Under the pieces are notes generated by a model. The model searched no databases, was not told the origin of the DNA, and saw only the letters and a program-made list of their open reading frames with translations. Positions 22,045-32,580 of a stretch of DNA of 64,000 bases are shown here, one piece after another. The first letter of the stretch is position 1, and every line of letters starts with the position of its first letter. The translations under genes and the position numbers were made by a program. Source of the DNA: Marvania coccoides (lineage: Eukaryota > Chlorophyta > Trebouxiophyceae > Chlorellales > Chlorellaceae); assembly GCA_963854735.1 (NCBI GenBank), contig OY978109.1, positions 124,001-188,000 on the forward strand, written 5' to 3'.

Positions 22045-24875
22045 TGGTTTAACTGGGTTGGGCGTCTTTTTGTCTACGGTCGTGGAATCGCCGAGCTCGC
22101 CATGAGCATTGTCTCCCCAACAGTACGCCGCGTTGTTGGTTCCCAGCGCGCATGTGTGACCGCCAGCGCCGCCATTTCCGGTGCCACTGATCTGCGACCA
22201 CAGGAAGCCTCCTGTGACCAGTTTGGGCGTCGATCTGTCCGTGGTCGTCCCATCGCCGAGCTGTCCAACATTGTTATCTCCCCAGCAGTATGCCGAGCCG
22301 TCGGTTCGCACCGCGCACGTGTGACCCCCTGCATTGATATCCGACCACAGGAAGCCTCCTGTGACCAAGGTGGGCGTCGATCTGTCCGTGGTTGTCCCGT
22401 CGCCGAGCCGGCCATTTAAACCCTTTCCCCAGCAGTATGCTGAGCCATCGGTTCGCAGCGCGCACGTGTGAGCGCCTCCAGCGCTGATCTGCGACCACAC
22501 ATGGCCGCCTGTTACCAGTTTGGGCGTCGATCTGTCCGTGGTTGTCCCATCGCCGAGCCGGCCAAAAATGTTATATCCCCAGCAGTATGCTGAGCCGTTG
22601 GTGGCCAGCGCGCACGTGTGATAGCCTCCAGCGCTGATCTGCGACCACACCTGGCCTCCCGCTACCAAGTTGGGCGTCGATATGTCCGTGGTCGTCCCAT
22701 CGCCGAGCCGGCCATACTGATTTTCTCCCCAGCAGTATGCAGCGCTGTTGGTGGCCAGCGCGCACGTGTGAGCGCCTCCAGCGCTGATCTGCGACCACAC
22801 ATGGCCGCCTGTTACCAGTTTGGGCGTCGATCTGTCCGTGGTTGTCCCATCGCCGAGCCGGCCAACATTGTTATATCCCCAGCAGTATGCTGAGCCGCCG
22901 GTGGCCAGCGCGCACGTGTGAAAGCTTCCAGCGCTGATCTGCGACCACACCTGGCCTCCCGCTACCAAGTTGGGCGTCGATCTGTCCGTGGTCGTCCCAT
23001 CGCCGAGCTGGCCATTCTGATTTTCTCCCCAGCAGTATGCAGCGCTGTTGGTGGCCAGCGCGCACGTGTGAACGTCGCCAGTACTGATCTGCGTCCCCAA
23101 AAACTGAGTAGAAGGAGGACTTGGCGGCGGTGGCGGGGAAGGGTTTGGCGGCGGCGGTGGAGAAGGGCTTGGTGGCGGCGGTGAAGAAGGGCTTGGTGGC
23201 GGTGGTGGAGAAGGGCTTGGCGGTGGTGGCGGAGAAGGGCTTGGCGGTGGTGGTGGAGAAGGGCTTGGCGGCGGTGGCGGAGAAGGGCTTGGCGGTGGTG
23301 GCGGGGAAGGGCTTGGCGGCGGCGGTGGAGAAGGGCTTGGTGGCGGCGGTGAAGAAGGGCTTGGTGGCGGCGGTGAAGAAGGGCTTGGCGGCGGCAGTGG
23401 AAGGGAGCTGCCGGGGGGAGGGGGGCTCGGGGATGCTGGTACGGTGACCGAGTCAATAGTCGCCACTGGATTATAGCTCTGGACGTAGGACACAGACATG
23501 AGCCTCTCGACCTCGCGAGCGCTGGCCTCTGCTTCGACTTCGTCATCGCGGTTCAGGACGTTGTACGTCAATGTCGCATACACTTGGACTTGTGATGATG
23601 GAAGTGTTGTGGGAACTGCGTTGCATATGTAGCCTGGGGGAGCTGCACAGGCAGGGGAGGCCGATGAACGCAAATTAGAAAATTTTGATTTCTTAAACAT
23701 GTCAAGAATGAGAATAATGTATTCAGCGCAGCTTTGCAATTGAAATTACACACTCACTTGGGTACCCCGTGGTGGCTGCGGCCGCTCGCATAGCATTGCA
23801 GGAGAGTCCAGCGAGCTCAGCCTGAGTGACCGCCTGGAGAACGCGCCCTTCCCGAGCCAAATACGGCGCAACAGCGCTGGAAGACGACTCGTCGCTGAGC
23901 AGACCCCGCCGGCGCCTGCTTCTGGGCGTCATCCAGATGTTCACGGCGGCCTGCACAACAAAACCAAACAAACCTTGTAAGATCATGAAGAATCACTGAT
24001 GAGGGCTGAATGAAATAAACATCCTAGATGGAGTTCAACCCTAATCTTAGGAGGCGTAAAACTCCAAAGGTCTTACTTCGGGTGACGTCAGCGTATATGG
24101 GCAATCGCATGGTGAGCAGGTGGCGACTCCAGAATTTATCACCAGCTCGTAGCCAGATAGGCATTCCGTGCAGGTACTCGGTCCCCCATCGCAGCGAGCG
24201 CAACCAGCGGTGAAGCACCTCTCACACCTGGTGGCATCTGCACTAGAGACAGCCGAGCCAGTGACGCACTGCAGGAATGCAAGAAGAAATGACAGATGTG
24301 AGGAGAGAAACCAAATATATACACTCCAACAAATAATGAAAACACTTCATGCCTTCAAACACGTGCCGCCCAAAGCACAATCACGGCAAAGGGGGTCGGA
24401 ACACGACTGAGTACACGAAAGACCGTCGGCAGAGACCGTGTACCCGCCACGACACTTCTTGCAGGTCGAGAGGCTGCCATCGCACGATTGGCATTTATCA
24501 ACGGTGCATGCGCCACACTGTGGGGTAGGGGAGGACAAGTACCCGTACCCTTGGCGGCACTGCAGCAGGAAACAGGGCGACGAGTGAGCTATCACGATGG
24601 CTCCAACCTAATTTGTTCATGTATACAAACCTACCGCATTGCAGGTTGCCAAGTTGTATGACGGGCACTCCCCACAATTCGCGATCTCGCAGGTCAGGCA
24701 GTTGCACTGCGTCGAATATCAACGGGGTTGGTGATCACATTTGAACGTGGTTTAACAGGTTGACATTTGAATGGGAAAGGCTCACATCTGCGGTCACGCT
24801 GGGCAGCGTCAGGAGGAGAAGGAGCGCCGCCACTGCCACGCCGTCCCACAGCATTTTTTTGCTCGCGGTGCTCAT
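22045..24875 (-). CDS. Secreted chimera: Cys-rich repeats, Pro-rich stalk, seven RCC1 repeats
   Basis: Exons 24786-24875, 24635-24706, about 24350-24559, 24077-24268, 23758-23950 and 22045-23642. The first exon encodes a signal peptide (VAVAALLLLLTLPSVTA). Three exons then carry growth-factor-receptor-like Cys repeats, each starting with Cys, for example CGACTVDKCQSC and CERCFTAGCARC. Next comes a linker (AAVNIWMTPRSRRRR…), a region with YNVLNRDDE, and a stalk of repeated SPPPPPSP of about 100 aa, probably hydroxyproline-glycosylated. The C-terminus has seven repeats of about 50 aa with YCWG…LGDGTTTDRSTP, the RCC1/BNR type found in secreted proteins, enough for one seven-bladed propeller. The likely site is the cell wall or matrix. 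The exon 3/4 junction could not be placed in frame; exon 3 may contain a frameshift or use an unusual donor, so this might be two genes. Confidence 0.7.
22060..23090 (-). repeat. RCC1-coding tandem repeats with two-unit (about 300-base) periodicity
   Basis: The repeats are about 150 bases long and very similar at DNA level. Units alternate: those with NSAAYCWGEN and those with SAYCWGYN recur as pairs (22500-22790 vs 22800-23090), implying duplication of a two-repeat block. Confidence 0.8.
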
Positions 24876-24941
24876 GTGGCCAAGTCGAATTTGTTCAAAT
24901 GTATATTTAGAAATGTCTAGTGTTATTGCGTTTCGCGTCGC

Positions 24942-25070
24942 ATTTTAGACGGTGCCACATTCATCCCCCCCCTCCCACAAAATGGTATTTCAGGCTATTA
25001 TTTTATTTTAGACGGAGCCACATTCATCCCCCCCCCCCTCCCACAAAATGGTATTTCAGGCTATTATTTT
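24942..25070 (+). repeat. 63-base tandem duplication
   Basis: ATTTTAGACGG(T/A)GCCACATT … AGGCTATTATTTT occurs twice in a row (from 24942 and 25005). The units differ mainly in the length of a C run. Confidence 0.85.
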
Positions 25071-25235
25071 TATAGTTTGCAGTCGTACGCAATGTGAAAG
25101 AAATATATGCAGTTTCATTTTAATATTAGCGTGCGAGCGAGTCGCATATGCATTGCGTCGAAATCAATGTGCCTGCCGAAATCGTCAGGTAGGCCAGATC
25201 TGATCTGTCGAGACTTGAAGGAGGAAATTTTAAAT
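25050..25235 (+). repeat. Dispersed repeat S, copy 1
   Basis: Matches 28566-28735: ATGGTATTT, GCAGTCGTACGCAATGT, AAAGAAATATATGCAGTTTC, GCGTGCGAGCGAGTCGCAT and GCCTGCCGAAATCGTCAGGT occur in the same order. Nature unknown. Confidence 0.75.
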
Positions 25236-25377
25236 CATTGATATTGAAATCATTAAACTAAATATTTATTTATTTGTAGAAAATAAAGAAATGAAGCGAC
25301 CCTGACTTGGGCTGGCCTTTTCATTCACGTTTCCCCTCTTTATCTCTTCGCCTCTTTTTTTCACCTCTTCATCCATC

Positions 25378-25479
25378 CATACATACATACATACATTACA
25401 GGTTTAAAGTCCGCACAAAGAAGCAGCTAAGGCAACATAGCAGACTGGCACCGAAGTGCAAGCAGAAATAATAATAATG
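25378..25479 (-). mobile_element. Non-LTR retrotransposon 3' end
   Basis: A short conserved 3' segment (complement of GGTTTAAAGTCCGCACAAAG … GCAGACTGGCA) followed by a CATA-type tandem tail (25375-25395). The minus strand reads VPVCYVALAASLCGL then a stop, similar to the fragment at 46350. Only the last 100 bases remain before repeat R copy B. Confidence 0.6.
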
Positions 25480-25911
25480 GGTTTAATGGGTTTAATGGGT
25501 TTACATCTGGTTGTTACGTCTCCTACAGAAGGTGCTCTTATAGAGACCTGCAAGGCGACGTGCCACTTCCCGCCACAGTAAGGCGGGTACCCCCTTCCAT
25601 CCGCTGGGATCGACCCCCGGTACGGTGGACGTACGGATACTGCCACTACGCCGGTGACCGCTCCGCCGCCCACAGTTAAGGCTCTGGCCCCCGCCTTCCG
25701 GAGTCCCCCAGCGGCGCGACCGACTAAAATTAAGGGAAAAGCAGGGTTCTCCTGACGGCAACGGCCCGTCAGGTTTGGGGTTCACGCTTGGGCAATGCTG
25801 GCCCGCCCAGCACCCCTCCCATCTACAGCGGTCACTCAACCCCTGGCTAAAGGGTTTTTGATGTAGTACCCGGTGTGCTCACTGAAATAAGTGGCGCCAG
25901 CCTTTTGTACC
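25480..25911 (-). repeat. Dispersed repeat R, copy B
   Basis: About 430 bases nearly identical (a handful of changes) to 26889-27332. On the minus strand it ends in tandem AAACCCATT units. It contains GGGTCGATCCC, one base off the pol III B box, so a tRNA-related SINE is possible, but no A box at normal spacing was found. The long frame in it (25404-25673) is not supported as a gene. Confidence 0.85.
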
Positions 25912-26153
25912 CGTCCATTAGAGACTGCGATACCACGGGGAAGTGATGCATCCGACGTTGCAGTGCAGTAAACTACCAAAGTTTACGCACTGGCAGCTTC
26001 AATGAGCTAACTAGTAGGGAGCGCGAACCACCGAACGTGCATACATAATAAATGGAAGTTAAATAAACAGACTCATCTCGCAAAGTTTCATCTCATAACT
26101 TGGCTCTCTCTCTCTGTCTCTCTCTCTCTCCGTGCGCCAGTCTTGTACGCCTC
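25912..26153. other. Spacer with (TC)n microsatellite
   Basis: Unassigned sequence between the repeat and the LINE fragment, probably part of the 3' UTR of the latter; a TC-rich microsatellite lies at about 26103-26133. Confidence 0.4.
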
Positions 26154-26882
26154 CTACACGTCCTCCAGGATTGCCCGCACCAGGGCCGCCACCTGGGTGA
26201 GTTCTGCCTCCTCCAGCTCCAGCAGGCTTCTCGTCGTTGGTGATGCAGCCAGCGCTGCAGTCGCCGGAGCGCGCGCTTGGAGGAGGGCGGGGCAGGTACG
26301 CAGGATGTGCGCGTCATGGTGCTGGCCCTGCTCCGCGCAGAGCGGGCACTGAGCTGGTGGGTGCCAAACTCCGCTCTCCCCCGCTCGTGGGACACGAATC
26401 CACCGCACCCCAAGCCGAAAGCGCGACAGCGCTGCTCTGTCCGCTCGCTGCAGCAAGCTGAGGTGGCGGTGCTGCTCGTACGCCTCGACGGTGAGCGGCA
26501 TTTGGTACCAGGTGTCGAGGTAGTGGCGCATCTGCTGGCTGGGCGACGTCATCAGTGCTGCCAGCCACTTCTCCTCGGCGTTGGTGTGCAGCAGCTCGGA
26601 GGCGTCGTCCTTGAGAGCCCCGGCAATGGTCATGACACCCATCGCTTGCAGCATAGCGCGCGCCTCCGCTGCCCAGCACGGTGGTGCCGCCGCCCTCGGC
26701 GCCGCCGCTTGCAGCCCAACCGCCGCCGCCGCCGCCGCCGTCACCTCCGCTGCTGCTCGCATCGCCTCATCTCCCTCCGCCATCTCCACGCTGGCCAGGA
26801 ACGCCTGGCGGGCGAGGTGGTCCTCTGGGATAATAAATTGATGAATGAAAATGAGAATAAAGAAAGACCAAAGAAAAACCAA
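26154..26882 (-). pseudogene. LINE C-terminal region (zinc-knuckle end of reverse transcriptase ORF)
   Basis: An open frame of 242 codons without a reverse transcriptase core. Its C-terminal third has the layout seen at the end of many LINE ORF2 proteins: a Leu/Arg helix (RADRAALSRFRLGVRWIRVP) followed by CPLCAEQGQHHDAHILRTCP, a Cys/His zinc motif. The upstream half is an Ala-rich helix. The 5' side is cut at about 26882, a few bases from repeat R copy C, so the element was truncated or interrupted there. Confidence 0.65.
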
Positions 26883-26888
26883 CCGCTA

Positions 26889-27332
26889 ATGGGTTTATGG
26901 GTTTAATGGGTTTAATGGGTTTACATCTGGTTGTTACGTCTCCTACAGAAGGTGCTCTTATAGAGACCTGCAAGGCGACGTGCCACTTCCCGCCACAGTA
27001 AGGCGGGTACCCCCTTCCATCCGCTGGGATCGACCCCCGGTACGGTGGACGTACGGATACTGCCACTACGCCGGTGACCGCTCCGCCGCCCACAGTTAAG
27101 GCTCTGGCCCCCGCCTTCCGGGGTCCCCCAGCGGCGCGACCGACTAAAATTAAGGGAAAAGCAGGGTTCTCCTGACGGCTACGGCCCGTCAGGTTTGGGG
27201 TTCGCGCTTGGGCAATGCTGGCCCGCCCAGCACCCCTCCCATCTACAGCGGTCACTCAACCCCTGGCTAAAGGGTTTTTGATGTAGTACCCGGTGTGCTC
27301 ACTGAAATAAGTGGCACCCGCCTTTTGTACCC
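26889..27332 (-). repeat. Dispersed repeat R, copy C
   Basis: Near-identical to copy B over about 430 bases, including the AAACCCATT-type tail (one more unit here). The high identity indicates recent spread or local gene conversion. Confidence 0.85.
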
Positions 27333-27381
27333 GTGTAAAAGAAAAAGAGAAAAGAATAACAAAGGAAAAGAAAAGAAAAGC

Positions 27382-27720
27382 TTATATCCAACCACGCAGC
27401 TTCTCGTACTCGCCAGCGTCATGGCTGGCTTTAATGAAAGAAGCAACCTGCTTCGGAGCTTGCTGCAGAAACTGAAAAAGATTCAAAGGAGAAAAAGGGG
27501 AAGACGAAGAAGAAGATGGCGCGTCAGGGAATAAAGATGGGTAGGATGCCCGCATTGCTACCAACGAAGGGCATGTGCAATGAAAAACCATGTGCTCTTC
27601 GTCCTCGCAAGAACCAGAAGCACACGAGCGGCATGTCCGATCCAATATTTTCCCTTCCTTCCGTGGCATATCACAGCCATGACCCCACTCAGATACTACG
27701 ATGAGTACAACTAATCCCAC
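27382..27720 (-). pseudogene. Second LINE C-terminal fragment
   Basis: 112 codons containing CRSCASGSCEDEEHMVFHCT, a Cys/His zinc motif as in LINE ORF2 ends, then an FLQQAPKQVASFIKASHDAG helix. It is unrelated in detail to the 26154 fragment, so it comes from another LINE family. No reverse transcriptase domain remains. Confidence 0.6.
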
Positions 27721-27834
27721 AATTCTCTCTGCGATGGAGGAGACAGAACTGCAGGCCCTACTCAGCCAGCACTTCCTTCAGCACCATCACCTCCTCCTCA
27801 CTCACCTTCCGCAAGTAAGCCAGCAGCTACCCGC

Positions 27835-28560
27835 AACTTGGGCATGGCTTGGTTTGACATGGTGCAAATTTTTGGCTCTGAGTCGGCAATCACTTCCATG
27901 GAACTTGGCCTTCAGATGGGGGCCTCTATCCTTGATGTCGCCCGCACCCAGGTCGACACTGCTCTCCCTATTATCACCCAGGCAATTAATGACTTTCTTG
28001 GCGCAGATGCTGTCGCCGCAGCTGCGATCCCACGTGGGCGGGTGCACAACATCACCTGCCTCCTTCAAAATAGAGCGGCCTCAAATCTCACATGGGATCA
28101 TGCGCAGAAGTGGTGGCCGAGGCCCAGCCTGACATTATCTTCCTCGCCGAAACCAAGCTCCAGCCTAGGGAGCATACAGCTGATTGGCTAAAATCACTTT
28201 TTGCAGACTATGACTTTTTTTCCTCTGCCTATCCCACCAAACCCATATCTTAAGGGGTGGGTCTCACCGCTGGACCCCATGGCACCTCCTTCAGATCCAC
28301 AGCTCCCCAGGCTGGTGCCCTTGTCGGCGTCCACCGCCGCCTTTGCCGATCCGTTGTCGTTGAACGCCTCCCCACTAGAGATCTCTATGGCTACATCTCG
28401 CACATTAAGGTATCGGTTCTCAACGCCACCCCACGCCACTTTATTGTGGTTTATCAGCCGTGCAATTCTCACAGACTTGACATTGAAAACAAGATACAAA
28501 CGTATATCGAGACCCAACTCTCCAAATTTCCAACAGATAACTTCCAACCGATAACCCAAT
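27835..28560 (+). pseudogene. LINE endonuclease (EEP) fragment
   Basis: One frame reads VAEAQPDIIFLAETKLQP (metal-binding Glu), then YDFFSSAYPTK, an in-frame stop at about 28250, then ALVGVHRRL and YISHIKVSVLNATPRHFIVV, in the order of the EEP fold of LINEs. Upstream text (27838 on) is in another frame. It lies head-to-head with the fragment at 27382-27720 and merges into repeat S at 28566. Confidence 0.65.
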
Positions 28561-28565
28561 TTCAA

Positions 28566-28735
28566 AATGGTATTTTTTTATATCTTTTGCAGTCGTACGC
28601 AATGTAAAAGAAATATATGCAGTTTCATTTTATTTTTAGCGTGCGAGCGAGTCGCATTGCGTCGAAATCAATGAGCCTGCCGAAATCGTCAGGTAAGCCA
28701 GATTTGAAGGAGGGAAATATATATCTTTGATATAG
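28566..28735 (+). repeat. Dispersed repeat S, copy 2
   Basis: Second copy of the segment at 25050-25235. The two flank the whole retroelement cluster, so the cluster may lie between duplicated arms. Confidence 0.75.
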
Positions 28736-29159
28736 GAATGAAGCACAACCAAATCGCGATTTTTTTAGCTGGTGCACGGCTTGATATTTAAACTATTGCC
28801 TATATTGTTAATGTCCTTGACGCGGGGCGCTATGTCCGACTCTATTTTGATGACCGACGGGAACGATCCCACACAACTCAAATTGACGCCTGCCCAGAGG
28901 AAAAAAGCCATTGATGCGAGAACATAGAACTCTTGATGCAAGAACATAGAACTCTTCGAAGTCAAAGCCGCGCCAGGGAGCAGGCATGGCAGCTGCAGCA
29001 ACGAGAACCGCCGCTTCCATGGCGACGATGCCCAGCTGTATATCTGCCGCACTGGGTTTCCAAAACGTCAGCATGCTCCGGGCAGGCACGTATGCACATA
29101 TGCGTATTGTATCTATTTTAATTTTGAAACTCCTCTCGTGTATTAGTATTACATGACAG
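28736..29159. other. Unassigned, with 22-base direct repeat
   Basis: TTGATGC(G/A)AGAACATAGAACTC occurs twice in tandem at 28911-28932 and 28933-28954. No exon is supported. Confidence 0.4.
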
Positions 29160-29343
29160 TCAGGCATACAGATCTTCGACGATTCGTGACACGGGCAGGG
29201 GCTTCCGGGGCGGGGCTACGTAATATTGTTTGGCGGCCGCCAGCTCGTCCAGGAAGCTCTTCAGCCTGGGCAGTACCGCCTCGAACCAGGCGTCGTCTCG
29301 CGCGATGCAGACCACTGCCAGCTCGTCCCGGCCGTGTACACAA
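29160..29343 (-). pseudogene. C-terminal fragment resembling a YqaJ-type exonuclease
   Basis: One minus-strand frame reads DELAVVCIARDDAWFEAVLP, then RLKSFLDELAAAK and a stop at 29160-29162. The pattern (…V.I.RD..WFE..LP.LK.F..E) resembles the end of YqaJ-like nuclease domains, found in phages, large DNA viruses and some eukaryotic mobile elements. No N-terminal part was found; the fragment starts abruptly near 29343. Confidence 0.35.
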
Positions 29344-29487
29344 TATTTTTTTCTTCTCTTCTGGGGTTACACAGCGTACTATATATATATAAGTATCGCA
29401 TTATTCATTTTATCAATGCATTTGCATACAGCATGGCATACATACAAACCAAAAACATGTAAGACGCTGTAATATTAAAAAAGCAGC

Positions 29488-32400
29488 TCATTCAGCAGCT
29501 ACGAGGGCGAGCAGCGCAGTCCATCCCGTAAAAGGGTGGCTCCCTTTGCCTCGCCCAGTTGTATCATCATACTGCTCAAACAGGTACCCAGCGTCATTAT
29601 ATTGCCCAACCAGGGTCTCCAGCAACGCCCCCCGCAGCTCTTCCGCCACTTTGGCTGCCGCTGCTGTGTGGGGCCCCCCGCCCGCTGCATACCGCCTCAG
29701 CGCACGCAGCACGAGGTAGTTGACGTTGATCCACACCGCGCCTCGCCAGTACGGCGGGTCGTGCTGCGTGTTGTGCCTGCCGTACAAGCTGCTGCGCGCG
29801 CTGAGGGAGCGCAGGCCGTGGCGCGTCCACACCGCACCCTCCCCCCTCACTGCCGCCACCTGCTGCCCTAGCAGCGGGCTATCCCGCGGTATCAACCCCG
29901 TGATGAGGGGGAATAAGCTGACGTACCCAAAGTGCGGTACAAACTGGGGTCGTACCGGGTCTTGAAGATCAGTCAGTAAACGGCGATACGCCGTCTCGCT
30001 GCCCCCTCCCCCCGGGACAATTTCTTGTACGAGCGCCATGCTCTCGGTGTGGGAGCCCCAGTCAGCAAACGCCCCCGCCTCTGCGTCCCAGTGCAGCGCC
30101 TTGAGCTCCTCGAAATCTTCCAGCCGGGCGGCGGTGGAAGCAAACGCTGCAACTTCGCTCTCTGGCGCCCCCACCGCCGCGCTGATGTCCGCCATTGCGC
30201 GCGCTGCCAGTGCCATCCAGCACCGCAGGTCCAGGTGCCGTTCTTCGGCCGAGGGATGGGAAGCTCGCGGGTAGTCATCAAGGCCGCTGGTCAACGTTTT
30301 TGGATTCAGTTCAGAAGCAGTTGCAGGGTCACGCCCCCTCCAACGGTACGACCCAGGCAATGGGCCGGCCTGGGAGGTGTTGTACCAGGAGAACCAGGTG
30401 CGCAGGCGGGGGTAGGCGGCCCTGAGGAACTCAAAATCGTTGGCAGCGTCGATGGCGTCGGCTGAATTTCGATTATTGTTTAGAGGAGAGGCGTGCTTTG
30501 CGCGCTGCGCCATGTCTTTGAGGGGTAGAAAGAGCGTGGGGGGGTTGGCGGCGGTGGGGGACTGCGGAATAAACTCGTCTGGCACCCTGTGATGAAGAAT
30601 AAGAATTTGAACGCCAGGCAAGAGAGTTTTAAAAATATGAAAGAAATAGAATTATTGCGAATAGATAAAATGATTTTGAGAAAGGCGGGTGTTGATTTAT
30701 TACCAATTCAAAACCAGCATGACAACAGCACCAATGAGTGCATGGTAAAAGCATTCCTTAATAGTTGAAACCGTTTTTTTTTCCTTCCTCACCTCGCCCT
30801 GGCCTCCGCCCCCAGGATCTGCTCCCTGGGGATCCACCCGTCCGCGGTCATCAAGTCAAGCCAGTGCGCCAGCGCGTCCCTGCTGACGGCGCCGCTCCAC
30901 CGCCGCACTAGCAACTGGTGGAAACCCTCGTCCCATAAGAAGCCCCTAGGGAAGAAAGAACGACTGGGGGTGGCAGAAAACAACGGCGCTTCGAACAATG
31001 GCACCTTCTGCTCCTGCGCCATGGCCCCTCCTCCGCCCCCCCCCCCTTTCTTTGCGCCAGCAGCAGCTGTGTGTTTGACTAAAGAACTGCCGTGCCAGTA
31101 GCCCATGCCGCCCAAAAGGTTGCTAAGCGCAGCACGCGCAGCATGCGCCGTCCCTGCGGGCAACCCCTCCCCCTTTAATCCCCCAAATGTGGCCTCAAAT
31201 CGAGCGCCAAATGCCGCTTCTGCTGCTTCCAACCGCGCCGCCAGGTTTTGCCCCATTAAAGCGTCGACCCGAGGGCTGTGCTCACTAGCGCTGGGGCTGT
31301 CAGCCACAAACGCGAGGTCCACCATCAACGGCAGCGCGCCTGTTGTGATCTGCGCGACAGCTACGTTGCCTTTTGAATCTTGCCACTGCCGATGATCCAC
31401 ATCCGTTGGCAGCACCAACGCCAGCTGCTGCTGGCCTGCACGGTGCTGCGCCCATATGCTGGCCATCAGGCCGTCCTTCACTAGCTCCGTGAGGTTGTGC
31501 AAGTGGGGGGTACGCACGCGTATTGTATGCACCGCCACCGGCGGCTGCTGCTGAGATTCTGCCCCGCTCGGCCTCATGTGCAGCTCCCAGGGCCCGAAAG
31601 GGGCCGTTGCACCACTGAAAGTCACCCCATCGCTGGATGCAGTCGATGTCTGAATGGAAACTGGGCTTCCATCCTCGGTGGCGACGTAAAGAAAGAGCGA
31701 CAGAGCGGTGCCTCTCTCTTGGTCGGTAGGTGCGGCGCGGGGGGCTGCTGCGATGCGGGAGCCCCAGTCACCGCCCTTGCCTGTCCCAGCGTCCATGTTT
31801 TTGACCCATGATGTCGTAATATCGTACTGCTCATCCCAGATGCCTTGCCGCCCGAAAGACGTGCCATCATGCGCCAGCCACCCATATTTGGCCAAACCTA
31901 ATTCAATTTAAGAGAAGCACAACGCTTTCAATAACTCTACATTGTTTCTTTTCTTCTCTCAGAGAAAAAAAAAAGGCTCAAAAAGAAGAAAAAAATGGGA
32001 GAGCTCTCGCTCATGGTTCTCACCATCTCGCTGCTGGGCCTGATGGCGAATGTTATCCAGCGCATCCTGCCGCGTGGGGTCCACCCACATCAACCCCACG
32101 ACCAGCGACTTGGGCGCGCGAGGGCGCAGCCCGAAGTAGAGCCCAGGGCGGTAGGTTCCCCACAGCAGGCGCTCAGCGTGGGCGTCGCCAAACTGCGGTA
32201 GCGCGGTGAGCTTGGGGGAGGGGTGGGGGCGCAGATACGGCGGCTGAGAAGGCTGGCTGCGTCTCGTTGCGAGGGACCATAGCGCGAGGAGAGAGAAGAT
32301 GAGCATGAGAGCGGACAGAGCGTAACAAGGGCTGTCTGTAAAAATGTAGGGTGGGAATGAATGGAAGGGGACGAGGAGTGCGTTTGGAGATTTATAGTTA

Positions 32401-32580
32401 GTATATATATATATTTAATATACTAATAACTAGCTGTAATGACTGCAATAGCCCACCTCGGATGCGACGGCGGGGGGGCCTCGAGGACAGCGGAGGAGGC
32501 TTGGGAGGGGAGCGAAAGACGAGGCGCCGCTTGCGCTGCTGAATGGATCGGCGCTGGGCCTGATCGAGGGAGGACACCAT
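29488..32580 (-). CDS. Mannosyl-oligosaccharide glucosidase (ER glucosidase I, GH63)
   Basis: Exons 32457-32580, 32024-32335, 30793-31897 and 29488-30586 give 879 aa. The enzyme removes the outermost glucose from N-glycans in the ER. The N-terminus is basic and cytosolic (RRSIQQRKRRLVF), followed by a signal anchor near residues 47-64 (ALSALMLIFSLLALWSLA), a type II topology as in known glucosidase I. The N-domain has LLWGTYRPGLYFGLRPR. The catalytic domain shows FFPRGFLWDEGFHQLL with the general-acid Asp, PPYWRGAVWINVNYL, and near the C-terminus FEQYDDTTGRG…HPFTGW with the probable catalytic Glu. Length fits the family (about 840 aa). The gene is complete, with regular GT-AG introns. Confidence 0.93.

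Larger units (their letters stand above)
24876..25377. other. Intergenic with tandem duplication and dispersed repeat S
   Basis: Holds the 63-base duplication at 24942-25070 and repeat S at about 25050-25235, then an AT-rich stretch and a C/T-rich run. It probably includes the promoter of the RCC1 gene next to 24876. Confidence 0.4.

Noticed and set aside
22120..23430. CRISPR-like or satellite array in the RCC1/Pro-rich region
   Set aside because: The periodic sequence is coding (RCC1 blades and SPPPPP repeats) in one continuous frame, with no spacers.
25404..25673. 89-codon minus-strand frame in repeat R
   Set aside because: Spans the junction of two different repeats; copy C has a different extension, so it is not a conserved gene.
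26277..26906. 209-codon plus-strand frame
   Set aside because: Opposite strand of the LINE C-terminal frame with its zinc motif.
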